Shown here one piece after another: positions 34,990-48,225 of a stretch of DNA of 64,000 nucleotides. The position numbers were made by a program, and so were the translations under genes. The notes below the pieces were generated by a model that was given only the letters and a program-made list of their open reading frames with translations, searched no databases and was not told where the DNA came from. The stretch lies in the NCBI RefSeq assembly GCF_963678975.1, contig NC_089272.1, positions 4,522,359 to 4,586,358 on the forward strand, read 5' to 3'. How positions within the stretch are numbered: position 1 is the first letter of the stretch; each line of letters begins with the position of its first letter. This DNA comes from Dysidea avara (taxonomy: Eukaryota; Porifera; Demospongiae; Dictyoceratida; Dysideidae).

Positions 34990-36234
34990 ATGATAATGGA
35001 TATTAAAATTGTAAGTCTTTTGTTCTTCATTGGCAGCTTTTGCTGCTGTTGTAATGCTCAGGCAGTCGTAAACATTGTTCCAGGGATGTTTAGCAAGGCA
35101 ACAGTGAGCAATGGATTGAACCTACAAGCTACTAGTACCTTCAAGCCCATCACTAGCCTTACTACCAACATCCATCTTGATAAGTGTTATGCAGTATTTG
35201 TCCACTATCAGATAACATTTGAAACAGATAATGCAGACTTTCAAAGTAAGCTGCTGATCAACTATGCCAATGCTGGATCACTGGTACACAGTGGAAAACA
35301 AACCTTCAAAACTGCTACAGGATTCTATATGGCCAACCTCAACCCTGGATACTACACTATCGAGATCTATTATAAGTCACCAACAGCCATCAAAATGCCA
35401 GCTAGTTATGACTGGCAGACTGCAATACTACAAGTAGTTTGGGCTGAAGATGCTTATGCTGTATCAGATAGTATTAAATGTTATCCAACACCAACCCCTA
35501 CTAATAACTACAACAATTGGGGTCCAATTAGAGATACTGAAGTTGCTCTTCAATTACCAAATAATAGAGTTGTCATGTCTGCTTATCAGTTTTCAGCAGA
35601 AACGGTAACTCCCAGTCATGTGTTCACTGCTTTAGAAGTAAATGGCTTTCACTACCACACAACAGTGATCATAAAAGGTAACAATGATTTCTTAGATCTT
35701 CATGGTGCTGGGGCTAGACATCTGTACACTGGAGTACACTATTTTAATATGCTATACAACACTCCTACCAAATTTTCTTTTACAGATTGCAAAGAAAAGT
35801 ACAAGAACAATGAGAACTTGTATGCTATGATGTTGCCTCCATCTTGTAATGTTGTTACTGTTAATCCTAAAACAAGTCTCACTCTCAGCAACTCCAACAG
35901 TTGGGCTCCGACTGATCTCTCCCATTCTTTCACGTTATCCAAACAAAGTCATGTCATCATCATGTATCAGTATTCTGGATATGGTGGTAACAATTACATT
36001 GTCATGCGTCTCAGTATTGACTCAGTCCCACAAAAACACACTGTATCTCTGACTGGAAACACTGCATATGCTAGTAACTTTGGACTGTGGCAAGGATCCC
36101 TCAATACAGGAGGACATAAAGTTTCGCTGGATTACAGGACAACAGCAAAAACAATCAACACTGTTTCTGCAGAAATACAATGGAAACGTTGGAACAAATG
36201 GCAAAACAGAGCTATGACCATCGTGTACTGCTGA
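34990..36234 (+). CDS. three-module secreted protein, member 1 (intact)
   Basis: 414 residues, single exon. The ATG at 34990 gives a signal peptide (IVSLLFFIGSFCCCCNAQ); the next Met at codon 3 is possible. The mature part begins VNIVPGMFSKATVSNGLNL. Three modules follow, each with an aromatic strand signature: GYYTIEIYYKSP (about 116-127), GVHYFNMLYNTP (about 246-257) and GGHKVSLDYRTT (about 372-383), each preceded by a Q-containing strand (VHYQIT, SAYQFS, MYQYSG). The third module is followed by a last residue that is Cys. No transmembrane segment or GPI-like tail, so it is probably secreted. I do not recognise the family; a beta-sandwich like C1q/TNF is only an impression. Most diverged of the tandem set. 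Confidence 0.85.
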   Translation: MIMDIKIVSLLFFIGSFCCCCNAQAVVNIVPGMFSKATVSNGLNLQATSTFKPITSLTTNIHLDKCYAVFVHYQITFETDNADFQSKLLINYANAGSLVHSGKQTFKTATGFYMANLNPGYYTIEIYYKSPTAIKMPASYDWQTAILQVVWAEDAYAVSDSIKCYPTPTPTNNYNNWGPIRDTEVALQLPNNRVVMSAYQFSAETVTPSHVFTALEVNGFHYHTTVIIKGNNDFLDLHGAGARHLYTGVHYFNMLYNTPTKFSFTDCKEKYKNNENLYAMMLPPSCNVVTVNPKTSLTLSNSNSWAPTDLSHSFTLSKQSHVIIMYQYSGYGGNNYIVMRLSIDSVPQKHTVSLTGNTAYASNFGLWQGSLNTGGHKVSLDYRTTAKTINTVSAEIQWKRWNKWQNRAMTIVYC

Positions 36235-36654
36235 CTTAATAGCCCATGCAAATTGGACTGAACCAAAATACGTATGCATTATTGTGACATACGCACCCCT
36301 TGACACCCGCACACATACAGTATAAATATTGTAGTTGAAATTTGTTTTCTTGTACCTTTAATTACTAGCATAGACACACTGTATTTAAATTAATTACATA
36401 AGGATTCACAATATACGTACTGTACAAAATTATGCATTACAGAATTCCTACTTAATTTTAAATACAGTACATTATTATTAAATAACAGAACAGTAATGCT
36501 GGAGCTAAAGAGCCATTGTTTACATAATCAGTAATGAGTTACATACTGTACATACTTTGAGACAGGAAATACTTGTTAGTGTTGAGTTACTTATTTTTGA
36601 TCAGGTCACAGGTGGGTAGCTACCTACTAACAGCAGTATAAGAAATTCTTCACC

Positions 36655-39180
36655 AGTATTAGTCTGTTTTGATAGCAAGAGTTTCCATGGTTGCTGAAGC
36701 CATTCCAATTAGTGACAACAGAACTTTGTCTACACTACTTGACCCACACTGAATGCTAGGAGGTCACAATATGTCCTTTGCAATAAATCCAACATTTGCA
36801 TATGCATCTAATGCATCCGTCCTGATGGATTTCCCAGCTTAGTAACTATGTACAGTGGAACCTCTATTTAACGGACACTTTGGGACCAACCAATTTTGGT
36901 GAAATTTTACTGTTATAAGGAGGTTGTCCTCTTTCAGAGGTAAAATTGTATTGGTAAAGGTCTATAGGGACTTCATTAACTGTCCTTTATAAGGAGGTTA
37001 AATGTACAGTGTCTTTTACAGGGAGGGTCCATTAAAAGAGGTTCCACTGTATATACATACTGTAAGGTTTAGATTACTGTACAACACTCATACTTTGTAA
37101 GTACCTTACGTCATATAATAGTACCAGCCAGCCTGTTTTTTTTTTTTTTCTTTTGTCACATTTGGTTGGAAATAACTACAAGCTGGCTGGTGAGACTAGT
37201 CATATAATCCAAACTCTTAGTAAACAGATTAAGACTATATCAATGCTACTCTAGTTCTCTTAAAGATTTCAACTCAAAATTTGCTCTGTTGCTATGTATG
37301 TCAAATGTTGTATTATTGTATGTACAGATATCATTCATTGAAATTTTTATGTGAAAACTTTCACATAAACTAGTGCATTCACTCATACCATCCAATGTAC
37401 CTATACCATTGTCACTATAGCAACAAATATCCATGGCTACATAAACAATACCAACCTTAAAGAAACCAGTCTCAATTCAAGTTTCACACAATGAAATCAT
37501 TGCACATAGTCTGATAACCCATACAAATACAAGAAGCATACAGACAAGAATACAAGAGTTTGAAGATAAAAATGATCATTCTACCATGATTGTGAGGTAG
37601 CATGCTGAAATAGTTTTTCTTTTATTGGAGGCTAAATGAAAAGAACTGGTGGAATACTGTAAATCTTTTAGAGAATCTAGTAACAGTATTGCCATATGTA
37701 CATGTGACAGGAGCTTTGTGCTTTTTCTAAAAGGCAATGAAGTCAGTAAACTATTTCATCCAGTTTAGGTGCAACTGAACAATGATACTTTATCCATAAT
37801 GGAACATTAATCAATGTAGTTCTTAGCAATGTATTAACTAATGAGCACAAATGAAGCTGGATTATCATGTATGTTTAAAATGAGATAGTTACTATGTCTG
37901 AATCTTCTAGCTAACTAAGAACACTAGTGGCTCTGCTGGATTTGAGATTTGAGATCACTGCAAAAAGTCATCTTGTTAGCGAAGACCAACCTGGCAATAC
38001 AAATGACTGGATGTTTCCTATACTGAAATGCAATGGAATTAAATGTAACCAAGTGTTGCCTAACTAAATTCTCTTGTAGGTGGCATCATCAATAAGTAGA
38101 CTGCATGCCTTCTTACTTGAATTGTTAAAAATAATGAAATTTTTTTGTCATACAGCTGTGACTTCTTTGAGGCAAATTACATATCTTGATTTGTGGTACA
38201 GTAGAATAGTCAGTACAACCGTCCAGCGAGTACACATCCAGGTATGCATTAAGCACAGAGACAAACTTCCCCCAGACTAATAAGCGTATATATATATATG
38301 TATAGTCAGTTAGTTCACCTGAGTCCCTAGTTATTTGTTAACAGCTGTCATTACATAGGCCAGCTGCCCAAACATTTGGTAGCACTGTGAAAGAACTGTA
38401 TCAAAAAAGTGCTTTGATACTAGAAGTGAGTTATGAGGCTTAAAAAGTATCCCCCCCCCATACATGCAAACATGTTTACAATGTGACAACATGTTTGTAG
38501 CAGTACATAGGGGAATGAACCTGACCATACTACATAACTTGATCACTATAGTAACAAGTTGAAGTAACCTACACAAAAAATACCATACAACCATCAAGAA
38601 CTGTGTCTCAGTAATGATTGTCTTATGCTGACTATACTGATGATATCATCTATGGGATATTGCAATACTACTCAAGTCTCAAAGACACACTGTGAAACTG
38701 TGACAATAGTTCAGTCTGACAAATGGTACACAAATCTAATGATGCACCAATTACATAACTATTAGATATAAGCAACGTCAATATGGTTTAAATAGACAGG
38801 TTTGCTTGTACCAACAAAGGCAGTAGATTAGCTGGCACTAGGATACAGGGGCCGTATATGAACAAGAGCACATCACTCACTGAAGTCACAAATATGCACA
38901 AGTCACTACAGAATAGTGGAGTCATCACATGGAGCTGTTGTGAACATGTTATGAACTAGCGCACACCTTGGATTCTCAATTAATAGCTGTAAGGAGTGTA
39001 ACTGCAATACATCCACATGTTAAATGGTACACACATCTTTTCATTCATGTAGCGTCACTGTGAGGAAGGCTCATTATTAATGTCATTGCAATGGTTAAGA
39101 TGTGACGTGTGAATTTTCTTTGTACTCAAATTTAATATTTAATTATATTATGTCACATGGCTTCTCTATTATTGGATAAG
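36655..39180. repeat. duplicated intergenic block, copy X1
   Basis: Matches 53740-56045 through many collinear words (GGTTGCTGAAGCCATTCC, ATAAATCCAACATTTGC, TGCTGATGATATCATCTATG) and, partly, 49980-51000. Contains the Tigger-like MITE 36853-37049, which is absent from the sister. No coding. Confidence 0.8.
36853..37049. mobile_element. pogo/Tigger-like MITE
   Basis: 197 bp, ends CAGTGGAACCTCTATTTAAC and its near complement (AGAGGTTCCACTG), flanked by TA. The sister block shows the empty site (CTATGTATATACATGC at about 53942), confirming insertion with TA duplication. Confidence 0.9.
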
Positions 39181-39961
39181 TATTTACATAATGCACAAGG
39201 TTCCAGTGGAACAAGCAGTTATAAACTGTGTATGTACCTATGTAGATGTGCGTATAGGTCTGGCTATTAATGGAGTCTACTGTTAACAGCATTAGTTCTT
39301 TCCGTTGTTGCTGAAGATGTTAGTAGTAATCAAGTGAGTAATCCATGTGACTCAGCATGCATGCAAATAGGTACGTAAGTATCATATAACTGCTTTTTAA
39401 TTATTTCAGACCTTCACTACAATTGTGTATGTAATCAACACACTGTATAATTAAGATTCTCTATACTTACCATTACAATGGGATTCTATGACATCCCAAA
39501 TTAAATTAAACACCAGGCATCACTCAGACCTATGTATTTATCCAAAACAAACTCCTGGTGTCAAATAAATCCGTTTACAGGCCAGATCAAAAACTGTGGA
39601 AAGGAAATAAAAGTCCAGGCTTTATTTTATCTGAGAAAATTTGATACGATAAAAGTCACTAATCATATTTCTGTAATGAGAGTGACATGCACACAAACAC
39701 GAACACACGCATTTCTCCAAAAGCTCACTAACCAATGTTTAACATTTTTTTCTATGGTGACAAATACCCTGGTATACATTTTCAGAATTATGTACCTGCT
39801 TAAACAATTCCAGACAAGCCTTGAGAATTGTGTCTCAAGTTTGTGCTAACAATGCTCACTATATGCACAACAGATCATATTCCAGGCCAACAATTGTATT
39901 AAACAACAAACCACAGCAACTTGGTATGATAACATGAATCTCATTAGTTGCTGTATTACTC

Positions 39962-39985
39962 AGCATTTAAATAACTGTTACGACT
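39962..39985 (+). promoter_or_regulatory. core promoter of family member 2
   Basis: CATTTAAATAACTGTTAC about 50 bases upstream of the ATG at 40031. The same block with the same spacing precedes member 5 (about 58438-58458), so the promoter was duplicated with the gene. Confidence 0.5.
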
Positions 39986-40030
39986 ATACTCACTTAGTAG
40001 TATGTTCAGTCTTCTGTCAAAGCTATCAAG

Positions 40031-41280
40031 ATGAAAGCCATTACTTGTTTTGTTTTTTTGCTTATTGTTGTGAATTGCTACTTCTGTGATGCTGAGGAAA
40101 TCTTAGATATTGTTCCAGGAATGTTCAGTAAGAAGATGGTCAGCAATGGGTTGAACCTGCCAGCTACTAATACTTTCAAACCTGTTCCCAGCCTTACTAC
40201 TACAATCCACCTTGTTGATAAATGTTATGCAGTGTTTGTCCATTATCAGATAACAATGTGTACCCCAAACAAGGACTTCTACAGTAAGCTACTGATCAAC
40301 TATGAAAATGCTGGATCACTGGCACATAGCGGAAAACAACACTACAAAACTGCTACAGGATTCTATATGGCCAACCTCAACCCTGGATACTACACTATCG
40401 AGGTACATTATAAGTCATCAGTAGCCATTAGCATGCCAGCTAGCTTGGACTGGCAGACTGCAATACTACAAGTAGTTTGGGCTGAAGATGCTTCTGTTTC
40501 CTCTGATAGTATCAAATGTTTTCCATCACCAACTACCACCAACACCTACAATACATGGGGTCCTGTTAGAGGTGTTGAAGCTGTACTGTATCTACCAAGT
40601 GACAGAGTGGTCTTATCTGTTTACCAATTTTCTGTAGAAATGACAGCTCCCAGTCCTATGGTGACTGCTTTAGGTATAGATGGATTCCATCAACATACAA
40701 CATCATTTCTAAAGGGTAACAATGACTTTCTTGATCTACATGGTACCTGGGCTGGAATGCTCGTGATGGAGTTCACTATTTTAGTATTCAATATCGTACT
40801 CCTACCAGTCTATCCTTTACTAACTGTAAAGAAAACTACAAGAACAACAAAAATTTATATGCTATGATGTTGCCTCCATCTTGTAGCATTGTCACTGTTA
40901 ATCCTAAAACAAGTCTAACTCTCAGCAACTCAAACAGATGGGCTCTAACTGATGTCAGCCATTCCTTTACACTATCCAAACAAAGTCATGTCATCATCAT
41001 GTATCAGTATGCTGGGTATAGTGGTAACAATTACATTGTCATGCGTCTCAGTATTGACTCAGTCCCACAAAAACACACTGTATCTATAACTGGTGACACA
41101 AAATATGCTGGTAACTTTGGACTGTGGCAAGGATTGTTCAACAGCGGAGCTCATAAAATCACCTTTGACTATCGCACTCCAGCCAAAACAACTAACACCA
41201 TCTCACCAAATTTTGATTGGCAACGAGTACATAGATATACCATCTGGCACAATAGAGCTTTGACAGTGATTACATGTTAG
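40031..41280 (+). pseudogene. three-module secreted protein, member 2 (one frameshift)
   Basis: Signal peptide ITCFVFLLIVVNCYFCDAE, then EILDIVPGMFSKKMVSNGL. Reads in frame to DLHGTWAG, where one G is missing (about 40753-40756; members 3 and 5 have the extra base before AATG). After that the frame is wrong to about 40860, and the second frame carries YAMMLPPSC through the third module and the terminal Cys (LTVITC). Everything else is intact and close to member 5. It is either a very young pseudogene, an assembly error or an allele. An intron is unlikely because paralogues are continuous here. Confidence 0.8.
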
Positions 41281-42400
41281 CTAGTAAAATGACACATTGA
41301 TTGTTGTAGTTATGTAGATATCCATACATTTTCAAACAATGGTTTTAACTGAAAACATAATAGTGTGTAGTTGTACTATATATAAATACCTACTTGTGTG
41401 TACATGTGTGTCATGTAAACTTCAATTTGTATAGAGTAGGGCTGTACAGGGTTAGTGTATTGTTACATCAAAGGTGTATAAGTTACAACAAATATACTAC
41501 GTACCATTAAAGGCTTTGCAATGCTACGTATGCATGTATTTTGTTGATAGATACGTTACCAGATGCTAAATAGTCTATAAAGAGACTGACCCAATTGCAA
41601 TAAGTACTGCTACTATCATATACGTAGTGATTGAATGAGTTTCACCAAAGAGTGCACATGTATTAAAACCCTTTCACTGCCAAATTTGTTGAGGCTCTCT
41701 CATATACCGTTTCTAGATTGCTAAAACTTATAAACTATACATCCTATCAAATTACTTGCTATAGAACAAGGAATTTGATTATCTAGTTGTTGTTTACAAC
41801 AAAGTAATTATGTAACTTTAAAGTGCAAAAATTGGCCTATGGGTCATCCATGTCAAATCAACAAGGAATTTAGGGCCACCTCTCGGATTTTGATGAAACT
41901 TGGTGTGTTTGTAGTACCTGTGGTGCTTATCACTCATGCAAATTTTTAGCTCCATGCACCTTATAGTTTCTGATTTATGACCACAAATATTTTGTATTTC
42001 ATGAAAAATTTGTCCATCACTGGTTACAAAATCGACTGTAACCTCGCACCATGTTAATATTTTAAACACGATTTTCATTGATGGAAGACTGTTGATTGAC
42101 CTTTCCAGTGATCCCTAAATTATGGGATATCTACTTAATCATGGTTTAAAAGTACTGTATTGTAAACTTTAGTTCTTTATATTTCAAAACCGTTGCTTGA
42201 AATTCTTCGAATTTTTCGTAAATAATGATTGGGTCATGGTCTATGCTTGATAAATTTTTTGTGGTGGGACCACAATGGGCTCAAGAGATATAATGAATTA
42301 TGTTGTGGAATGCAGTGGAATTTGGTAGCCTATTATTGCTGTATGGGAGTATACACCTCTAATAACCACTCGTAACAAGGCTATGCCAAGTTTGTCTGGT
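41281..42400. other. intergenic, with degenerate repeat at 41818-42330
   Basis: The first ~115 bases match the 3' flank of member 5 (to about 41395). The stretch 41818-42330 has the look of an old dispersed repeat (minus-strand reading with PRGGPKFLVDLTWMTHRP) but no family was recognised. Confidence 0.4.
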
Positions 42401-42405
42401 GTCTA

Positions 42406-43340
42406 GGCACAGTGCAACCTTTATTAGTGACCACCTGTATTGAAAGACCACCTATGTGCTGCAGTTAATTTATACTTCTCTAATTGGATATTAAGTATAG
42501 GTTAACGCACAAATTCAGGTATCTTAGCTATTTAGATTCGCCTCGGTGATTATTGTGCCATTCCTCAGGTCTCTAAAATAGCGAAGATACTGTGGATTTG
42601 GGCGATAATCGATTTAGACTATGGCTCGTATGGCTCTGGTCATTGCCAATAATGGCGGCTTCCTGATCGAATTACGTAGCTCACTTACAGTTGATTTGCC
42701 AATACCATATTCTTTAGCAATGTTGCTTAAACTTGCTCCTCCAGTAATTTTTTTCAATATAGTAAACTTTTGTTCAATTGACAAGGTCACACGTTTTTGC
42801 TTTTCTTCAGCCATATCCTCAACTTTTTAATCTCGCTAAAATGCGTTTATTGCTGGGCGTTAATTAGATATATATTTTTTTTGCTGGCTACATGACCTAT
42901 TTGGATTATCCAACTTGTCAATTGAACAAAAGTTTACTATATTGAAAAAGATTACTGGAGGAGCAAGTTTAAGTAACATCGCTAAAGAATATGGTATTGG
43001 TAAATCAATTGTAAGTGACATTAAAAAGAATGAAGACAAGCTAAAGTGAAGACTTATGGACAAGTGTTTCACTTGGTATGAATGTCAAGATGAGTGCACT
43101 GCCCCATCACTTTCAGTAATGCTAAGCAACTTACTCTTGACACTTACTTTCATTCAACGTAACTCCAAAAACGTATACACTGTACTGTAAAACTTAATGT
43201 ATGTGAAGACCTCTTATATACTTATTTAGTCAATAAAAATTTAAAATAGTGTTAATTGATGATTCACAAATCCGAACATTTCAGTATTCTGAACAGCCTT
43301 TGGTCCCAGGGGAGGTCGGATTTGTGAGGGTCCACTGTAT
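42406..43340. mobile_element. pogo/Tigger relic with two inverted HTH pieces
   Basis: Two copies of one helix-turn-helix (CENP-B/psq type) fragment face each other. On the minus strand, 42640-42810 reads LSIEQKFTILKKITGGASLS and NIAKEYGIGKSTVS. On the plus strand, 42918-43049 reads the same and then IVSDIKKNEDKLK, stop. Possible ends are CAGTGCAACCTTTATTAG at 42409 and GAGGGTCCACTG near 43337. No DDE domain, so non-autonomous and dead. The HTH is the DNA-binding part of pogo-type transposases. Confidence 0.7.
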
Positions 43341-43683
43341 TTGGTGATCAAGGAGATGTACTTAATCATGTGTTTTAATCAAATTTTACTTAACAAATTT
43401 AGTGTGGAATGGTCAAAAAGCCAAAGTTTGCTGTATTTTCCACACAACAATGTATGGCAGATACAGTACAGTAATGTGAAAGATACAGTACATTTCAGGT
43501 AAGTAGAATTCTGGAGAAATGGGTTGGAAATAGAAAGTGGAAATAGGAAACAACCAATGGAAAATACCTGATAAAGGTCATCATGCCAATATAAAGAATG
43601 ATTTTAAGTACTGTTGGATCCTTCTGCTAATACAATCGAGCACCCTAATAGAGCAGTCACCTGCACTAAAATACTCTAATAAA

Positions 43684-44069
43684 TAGGGGTGTGCGATATC
43701 AGGATTTTGATTCGATTTCAAATAATTAATTAAATGGTGTGGGCGGGTTAATTGCATAGGCGGCTGAAATTTATAGATGTGCTTTAAATGCAATAGATCC
43801 ACTAAAACCATTACGTAGTACTACTAACAAGCCTAGGAAACTGGTAGATAAGCCTTTTAAAATGGCTAAATTGCACATAACTGATCTTTATTTCTAGTGC
43901 GATTGTGCAATCACAGACCAAAATACTGTAACGTTATCTAAATTTTCTCGATATATCGATTAATCAATAAAATACCGAGATCAGCATTTGCAATATTGAA
44001 TTCGATACGATAATAATACTGGAAAATTATCGCGATATCAATAAATTTTCGATATATCGCACACCTCTA
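43684..44069. mobile_element. hAT-like MITE (GGTGTGCGATA)
   Basis: 386 bp, ends TAGGGGTGTGCGATATC and GATATATCGCACACCTCTA. Flanked by CTAATAAA (43676-43683) and CTAACAAA (44070-44077), an 8-bp duplication with one mismatch. Interior rich in CGATA words, noncoding. Confidence 0.85.
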
Positions 44070-46345
44070 CTAACAAAGCAGTCAAGAATGTATCGAATTA
44101 GCTACTCCCTTGAAATCTCAACTGAATACGTAGGTCCAGAAAGTATTACTTGACATTGCCTATTATAGGCTTCAGAAACTGCATCTACTGCTTCCAGATA
44201 AGACACCATACAATGGTGGTATGCTGCATTATGTGCTTGTCGGGCTGTAACAGCTCCATGAAGAGGTTCCATGACTGTTCATAGTGCCCTTAGGACTGTT
44301 CATAGTGTCTTTAGCTTCCTCAATGGAGCCAAACCTAGCTTATTGCAGCTGTCGCATATCCCATCATGTGACTTTTATCCTGAAACTGCATATACAACTT
44401 CCCACATCTATATGCAGGCACTGTCAGTTAACACTTTGTAAACCTCTTCATGTTTAGCTAATGATTGAATAATTTTTGGAGTACGTAGCTAGCTTTCAGA
44501 GCTGACAACTTAGCTTATCTATATACTGAATCTTTGTTAGCTACAGTATATGGTACATCAAATTCACACACTTTCAATGCAGAGTCCCTGGTGGTAACAA
44601 AATATTCTTGACTGATTTATTATTGTATTAGAATGTAGAGTAACTGCTCTATTAGAGTGTTTAGATTGCTACAACGGAAGGATCTTGCTGTGAAACTGAA
44701 CCTGTATTTTGACTATATAAGACATTTTTCATTAGTTGTTCTTTCCTTTCCAATCCCATTACCTTTTTACTAGAATTCTAATACTGTACAAGTTTTGAAT
44801 TTATCAATGTAAAGAGTGGTCTTTGTAAAGAGGCGGTCTTTACAAAAGGTAACCACAAAATGGTCTTATCAAATAGGTCATTGAGTATGCTTTAGTTATC
44901 TTTAAAATCTATACAATGTGGTCTTTGTAAGAAAGTGATCTTTAAAAGGTGGCCACCAAGTTAGGGTTCTACTCTAAGATACAAGCAGCAACAATTTGAC
45001 TATTTTCTTTCTCGATTCCTGGTTTCCATTTCCACTGTTTCCAGTCGCCTTATGATTGATTGCCTCTCTGTTTCAATTGTTCTAGAAATACTGTAAATTA
45101 TATGGGCACTTACTGATAGTCTGAAGGTGCAATGTGAGCATAGGTTAACAAAGAAGACAACCAGAAAACCCTTAAAACACCACCTATGCTTGTGTGTATG
45201 AAAACAATAATAGCACTGGTGGTGTCTGCGGCTATACTAAGTGTTACTTTGTGCTATATTAGTCTCTCGACACGCCCTACCTCATGCTACATACATGGAA
45301 GTGCTTTAAGTAATGAACACATAGTAAGAACTACACATATAACATGTAATTATGATAACTCATAATGCATGTGATACTGATAACCAACAACAGAGACACA
45401 GTGCTGTTTTTCATAAGTACTGTATATAGATAGCATTAGTGTATGTTGACACATTACTACCTCATAGTCATTAGGCTCATACCACACCATGGTAAACATG
45501 TTGTTGGACTACTACATTTACTGTATGTACAGTTGTAGCATTACACACCACATGATCAAATTTAACAAGTTTGCAAGTACATACATACCTTTACACATAG
45601 GTAAATTATAGGGCTGGAATGAATTTACAAATATATCAATCCAAGTTTCTTTCGGAACTGTTACCATAGCTTTGACTACAGTTCTGTCATAATTGATGTC
45701 TACTGTAGTACCAAGCTCCTACACTTGTTATACAGTAGCTCCAGCATAACCATTGTTTAAACTATAACTACAGATGGAAACCACCCCATGGAGAAATAAT
45801 ACTTGTACAACTGATTTACAAGCTAGTATTCATGGTAACAAAGCTTTGGAGGGGTCAAATGTAGTGAAACCAAACCAAGACTTCTTCTATAGATGTAAAC
45901 AGGTGCTAAGTATGTACTTGTCAACTTCAGTGTTTGAGAACACACAGATGGCTTTCTGCCCACCTTAAAAATTTTATGAAACCACAATGGCTTCTGCTGA
46001 CTTCATACATACTGACAATATGTACATATGTACCACCCACAAATTTCTTTAGAAACAGCATAGACCTTCTATAAGTATGAGCACATTATTAGGAATGACA
46101 AATATCTGACTCATTGGTCAATTTCACTGTACAAAATTATGCATATACTGTACCAGACAAGTTTCAAGAAAAATGTTCCCCTTTGCATTGAATGCACCTA
46201 GACAACATCTGCCACCACATCTCTCTACTAACTTGTCATAAAATCCTATTACTATAGGTGCAGCAAACACTTATGACATCAGGTAAAGATTTTTTATCAG
46301 TCTAGTATCTATCTAATTGGCATTAAAGAATAGAGAAGTATGGAT
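44070..46345. other. gene-free stretch with transposon fragments
   Basis: No gene supported. Includes the dispersed motif AACTGCTCTATTAGAGTG at about 44646 and, at 44800-44970, a Tigger-like end (GTGGTCTTTGTAAG, GGCCACCAAGTTAGGGTTCT). Confidence 0.35.
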
Positions 46346-46347
46346 TA

Positions 46348-46908
46348 CCGTATAGCTGGTAATTTTTGAAAAGTTTTTATTTTTGGATATTATGAAGAGG
46401 TCCTTCTCTTCGTAAATAAATTCCCACGTCTGGTTGTTCTTCGAAAATAAATTCCCACAAGTGAAAGCAACGATCCAACTTTCGGTGATTTGCTGGTATT
46501 CCTCGAGCTTTACCTCAGTATTACTGATGATAATGGGTAAATTGTATCATTACTGTGCCAATAACCAGAAAACAGGTGATCCAGAATGGGAATTGATGCC
46601 GTCTGTTCTAGAATCTATGGTAGTTAGATAGCAGTAGCTATGATCGAGCGCAATCGAGCCAGTGAATTTGCACTCAAGACTCCCTCAGTCTTCTCTCCAG
46701 TGCACATGCACAGGGATGAGGATTATTCCATCAGTAAGTCAGTTTTTGGCAAGCATTCACACATCTTCATATTTTGTGACACGAATTCCTGTTTATTTGA
46801 AATCCATCTGGACTTCGAAATATGCACTCTTCGAAATTAAAATCCTTCGAAATTCAGATTTTGCTTCTTGTGCGAAATTTTCTGTTTCGAAAATAACCCA
46901 CTATACGG
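46348..46908. mobile_element. TIR MITE (CCGTATAG ends)
   Basis: 561 bp, ends CCGTATAGCTGGTAATTTTT and GAAAATAACCCACTATACGG, flanked by TA. Interior contains many TTCGAAA words. Open frames within are not recognised as genes. Confidence 0.75.
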
Positions 46909-47221
46909 TATGTGGTTACATATGTAAGTATTGGCATATACATGAGCGTTCAAAGAGTGTAACTCGCATATTCCCCAGGCAATATCTTGGGAACACGGTT
47001 GCTCATGGATTCGATGCTCAACCAGTTCAAAGATATGATACACTTTGACTCATTATATTGAGTGACATGGAGCGTGTTATTATGGGTTTGGGTTTACAGG
47101 TTATGCTAGTTGCTGAGTTTAATTAACAGTTACTAAGTGATGAATAATTAATAAAACAATTGCTTGGGCAATGTGTGGATGTGTAATTCTATCTACTACT
47201 TGTCAGCCATTGAGTAGACCA

Positions 47222-47512
47222 TGGAACAACACAAAGAGGACAACTAGATTTAAATAGGTAAGTAACTTTTACGTAGTCCTAACTACTTAACTTAATAATA
47301 TTAACTTACTTACCATCCCTATAACGAATTTTGTATGCCTAATTAAGTTTTAAAAAATGTTAACACTAAAAAACCGCATCCCACAATTACAATTTTTTCT
47401 GGTGCTGTGTGTAAAACATAGCGACGTATGAACAGCACTCTAATGGCTATTAGCCCACCCTATTAAAACCACTATTGAACAGGGTGAGGTGAGTGCTCTG
47501 TAATTCTTTCAG
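47222..47512. repeat. dispersed repeat, copy 2 (sister at 21093)
   Basis: Runs from CACAAAGAGGACAACTAG to GAGTGCTCTGTAATTCTTTC, collinear with 21093-21370. No TIR or gene seen. Confidence 0.6.
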
Positions 47513-48174
47513 TATGTACATACTGTGCGTACACGTACATACATACTGTATACATGTACTTGTTGTCAGCATTCACATTCATATGGATACATGTATATAC
47601 TACACACTACATACAAGTACAGCATGTACAAGGAAAACTTCAGAATTTTAAGTTTGATCGTAGAAATAAGCAGTGAAACAAAGGAAGTTTTTTACGCATG
47701 CATTTTCTTGTACTTGTTTTATTACTTCTTTATAACATGATGAACTCGCACATACGTACTGGTACCAGAAATATCATAAAATTAATTCGAAGTCTTAACA
47801 CATGTCCCAGCTATTAATTACTGAAAAGTGATATGGCTGTTACACTTTGTTTTCTGCTCAGCCTATTACACAGTGTTACAAATGAAGACAGAACAAGATG
47901 CACCTCTGTACTTAATGTAAACATGTACTATAGAAAATACAGGCAATTTCTGTAAAAGGCCTGACTTTATCAACGAAATGACAACAAAGCAAACATGTTG
48001 CTGACAGTTGTTTATTTGTTCTACATAACTACACAATTAACAGCTGACAATTAAACTATTACACTTTCTGAAAGGGAACACATTACCCACACACATATGG
48101 TTAAGTATGTTGCTAAAAGGAGAAGCCATTAAAATGGATTCTTAAATATAAACTCAATTAAGCCATCTCAAAGT

Positions 48175-48188
48175 ATAGTATATAAATT
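48175..48188 (+). promoter_or_regulatory. TATA-like box of family member 3
   Basis: AGTATATAAATTG, about 45 bases before the ATG at 48226. Confidence 0.5.
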
Positions 48189-48225
48189 GTTACTGCACTC
48201 AATATTTTAGTAGAGTTCTGCCTAC

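Noticed and set aside
47525..47740. 71-residue open frame near 47.5 kb
   Set aside because: Low-complexity Tyr/Ile/Cys-rich translation of AT-rich sequence; no paralogue or motif.
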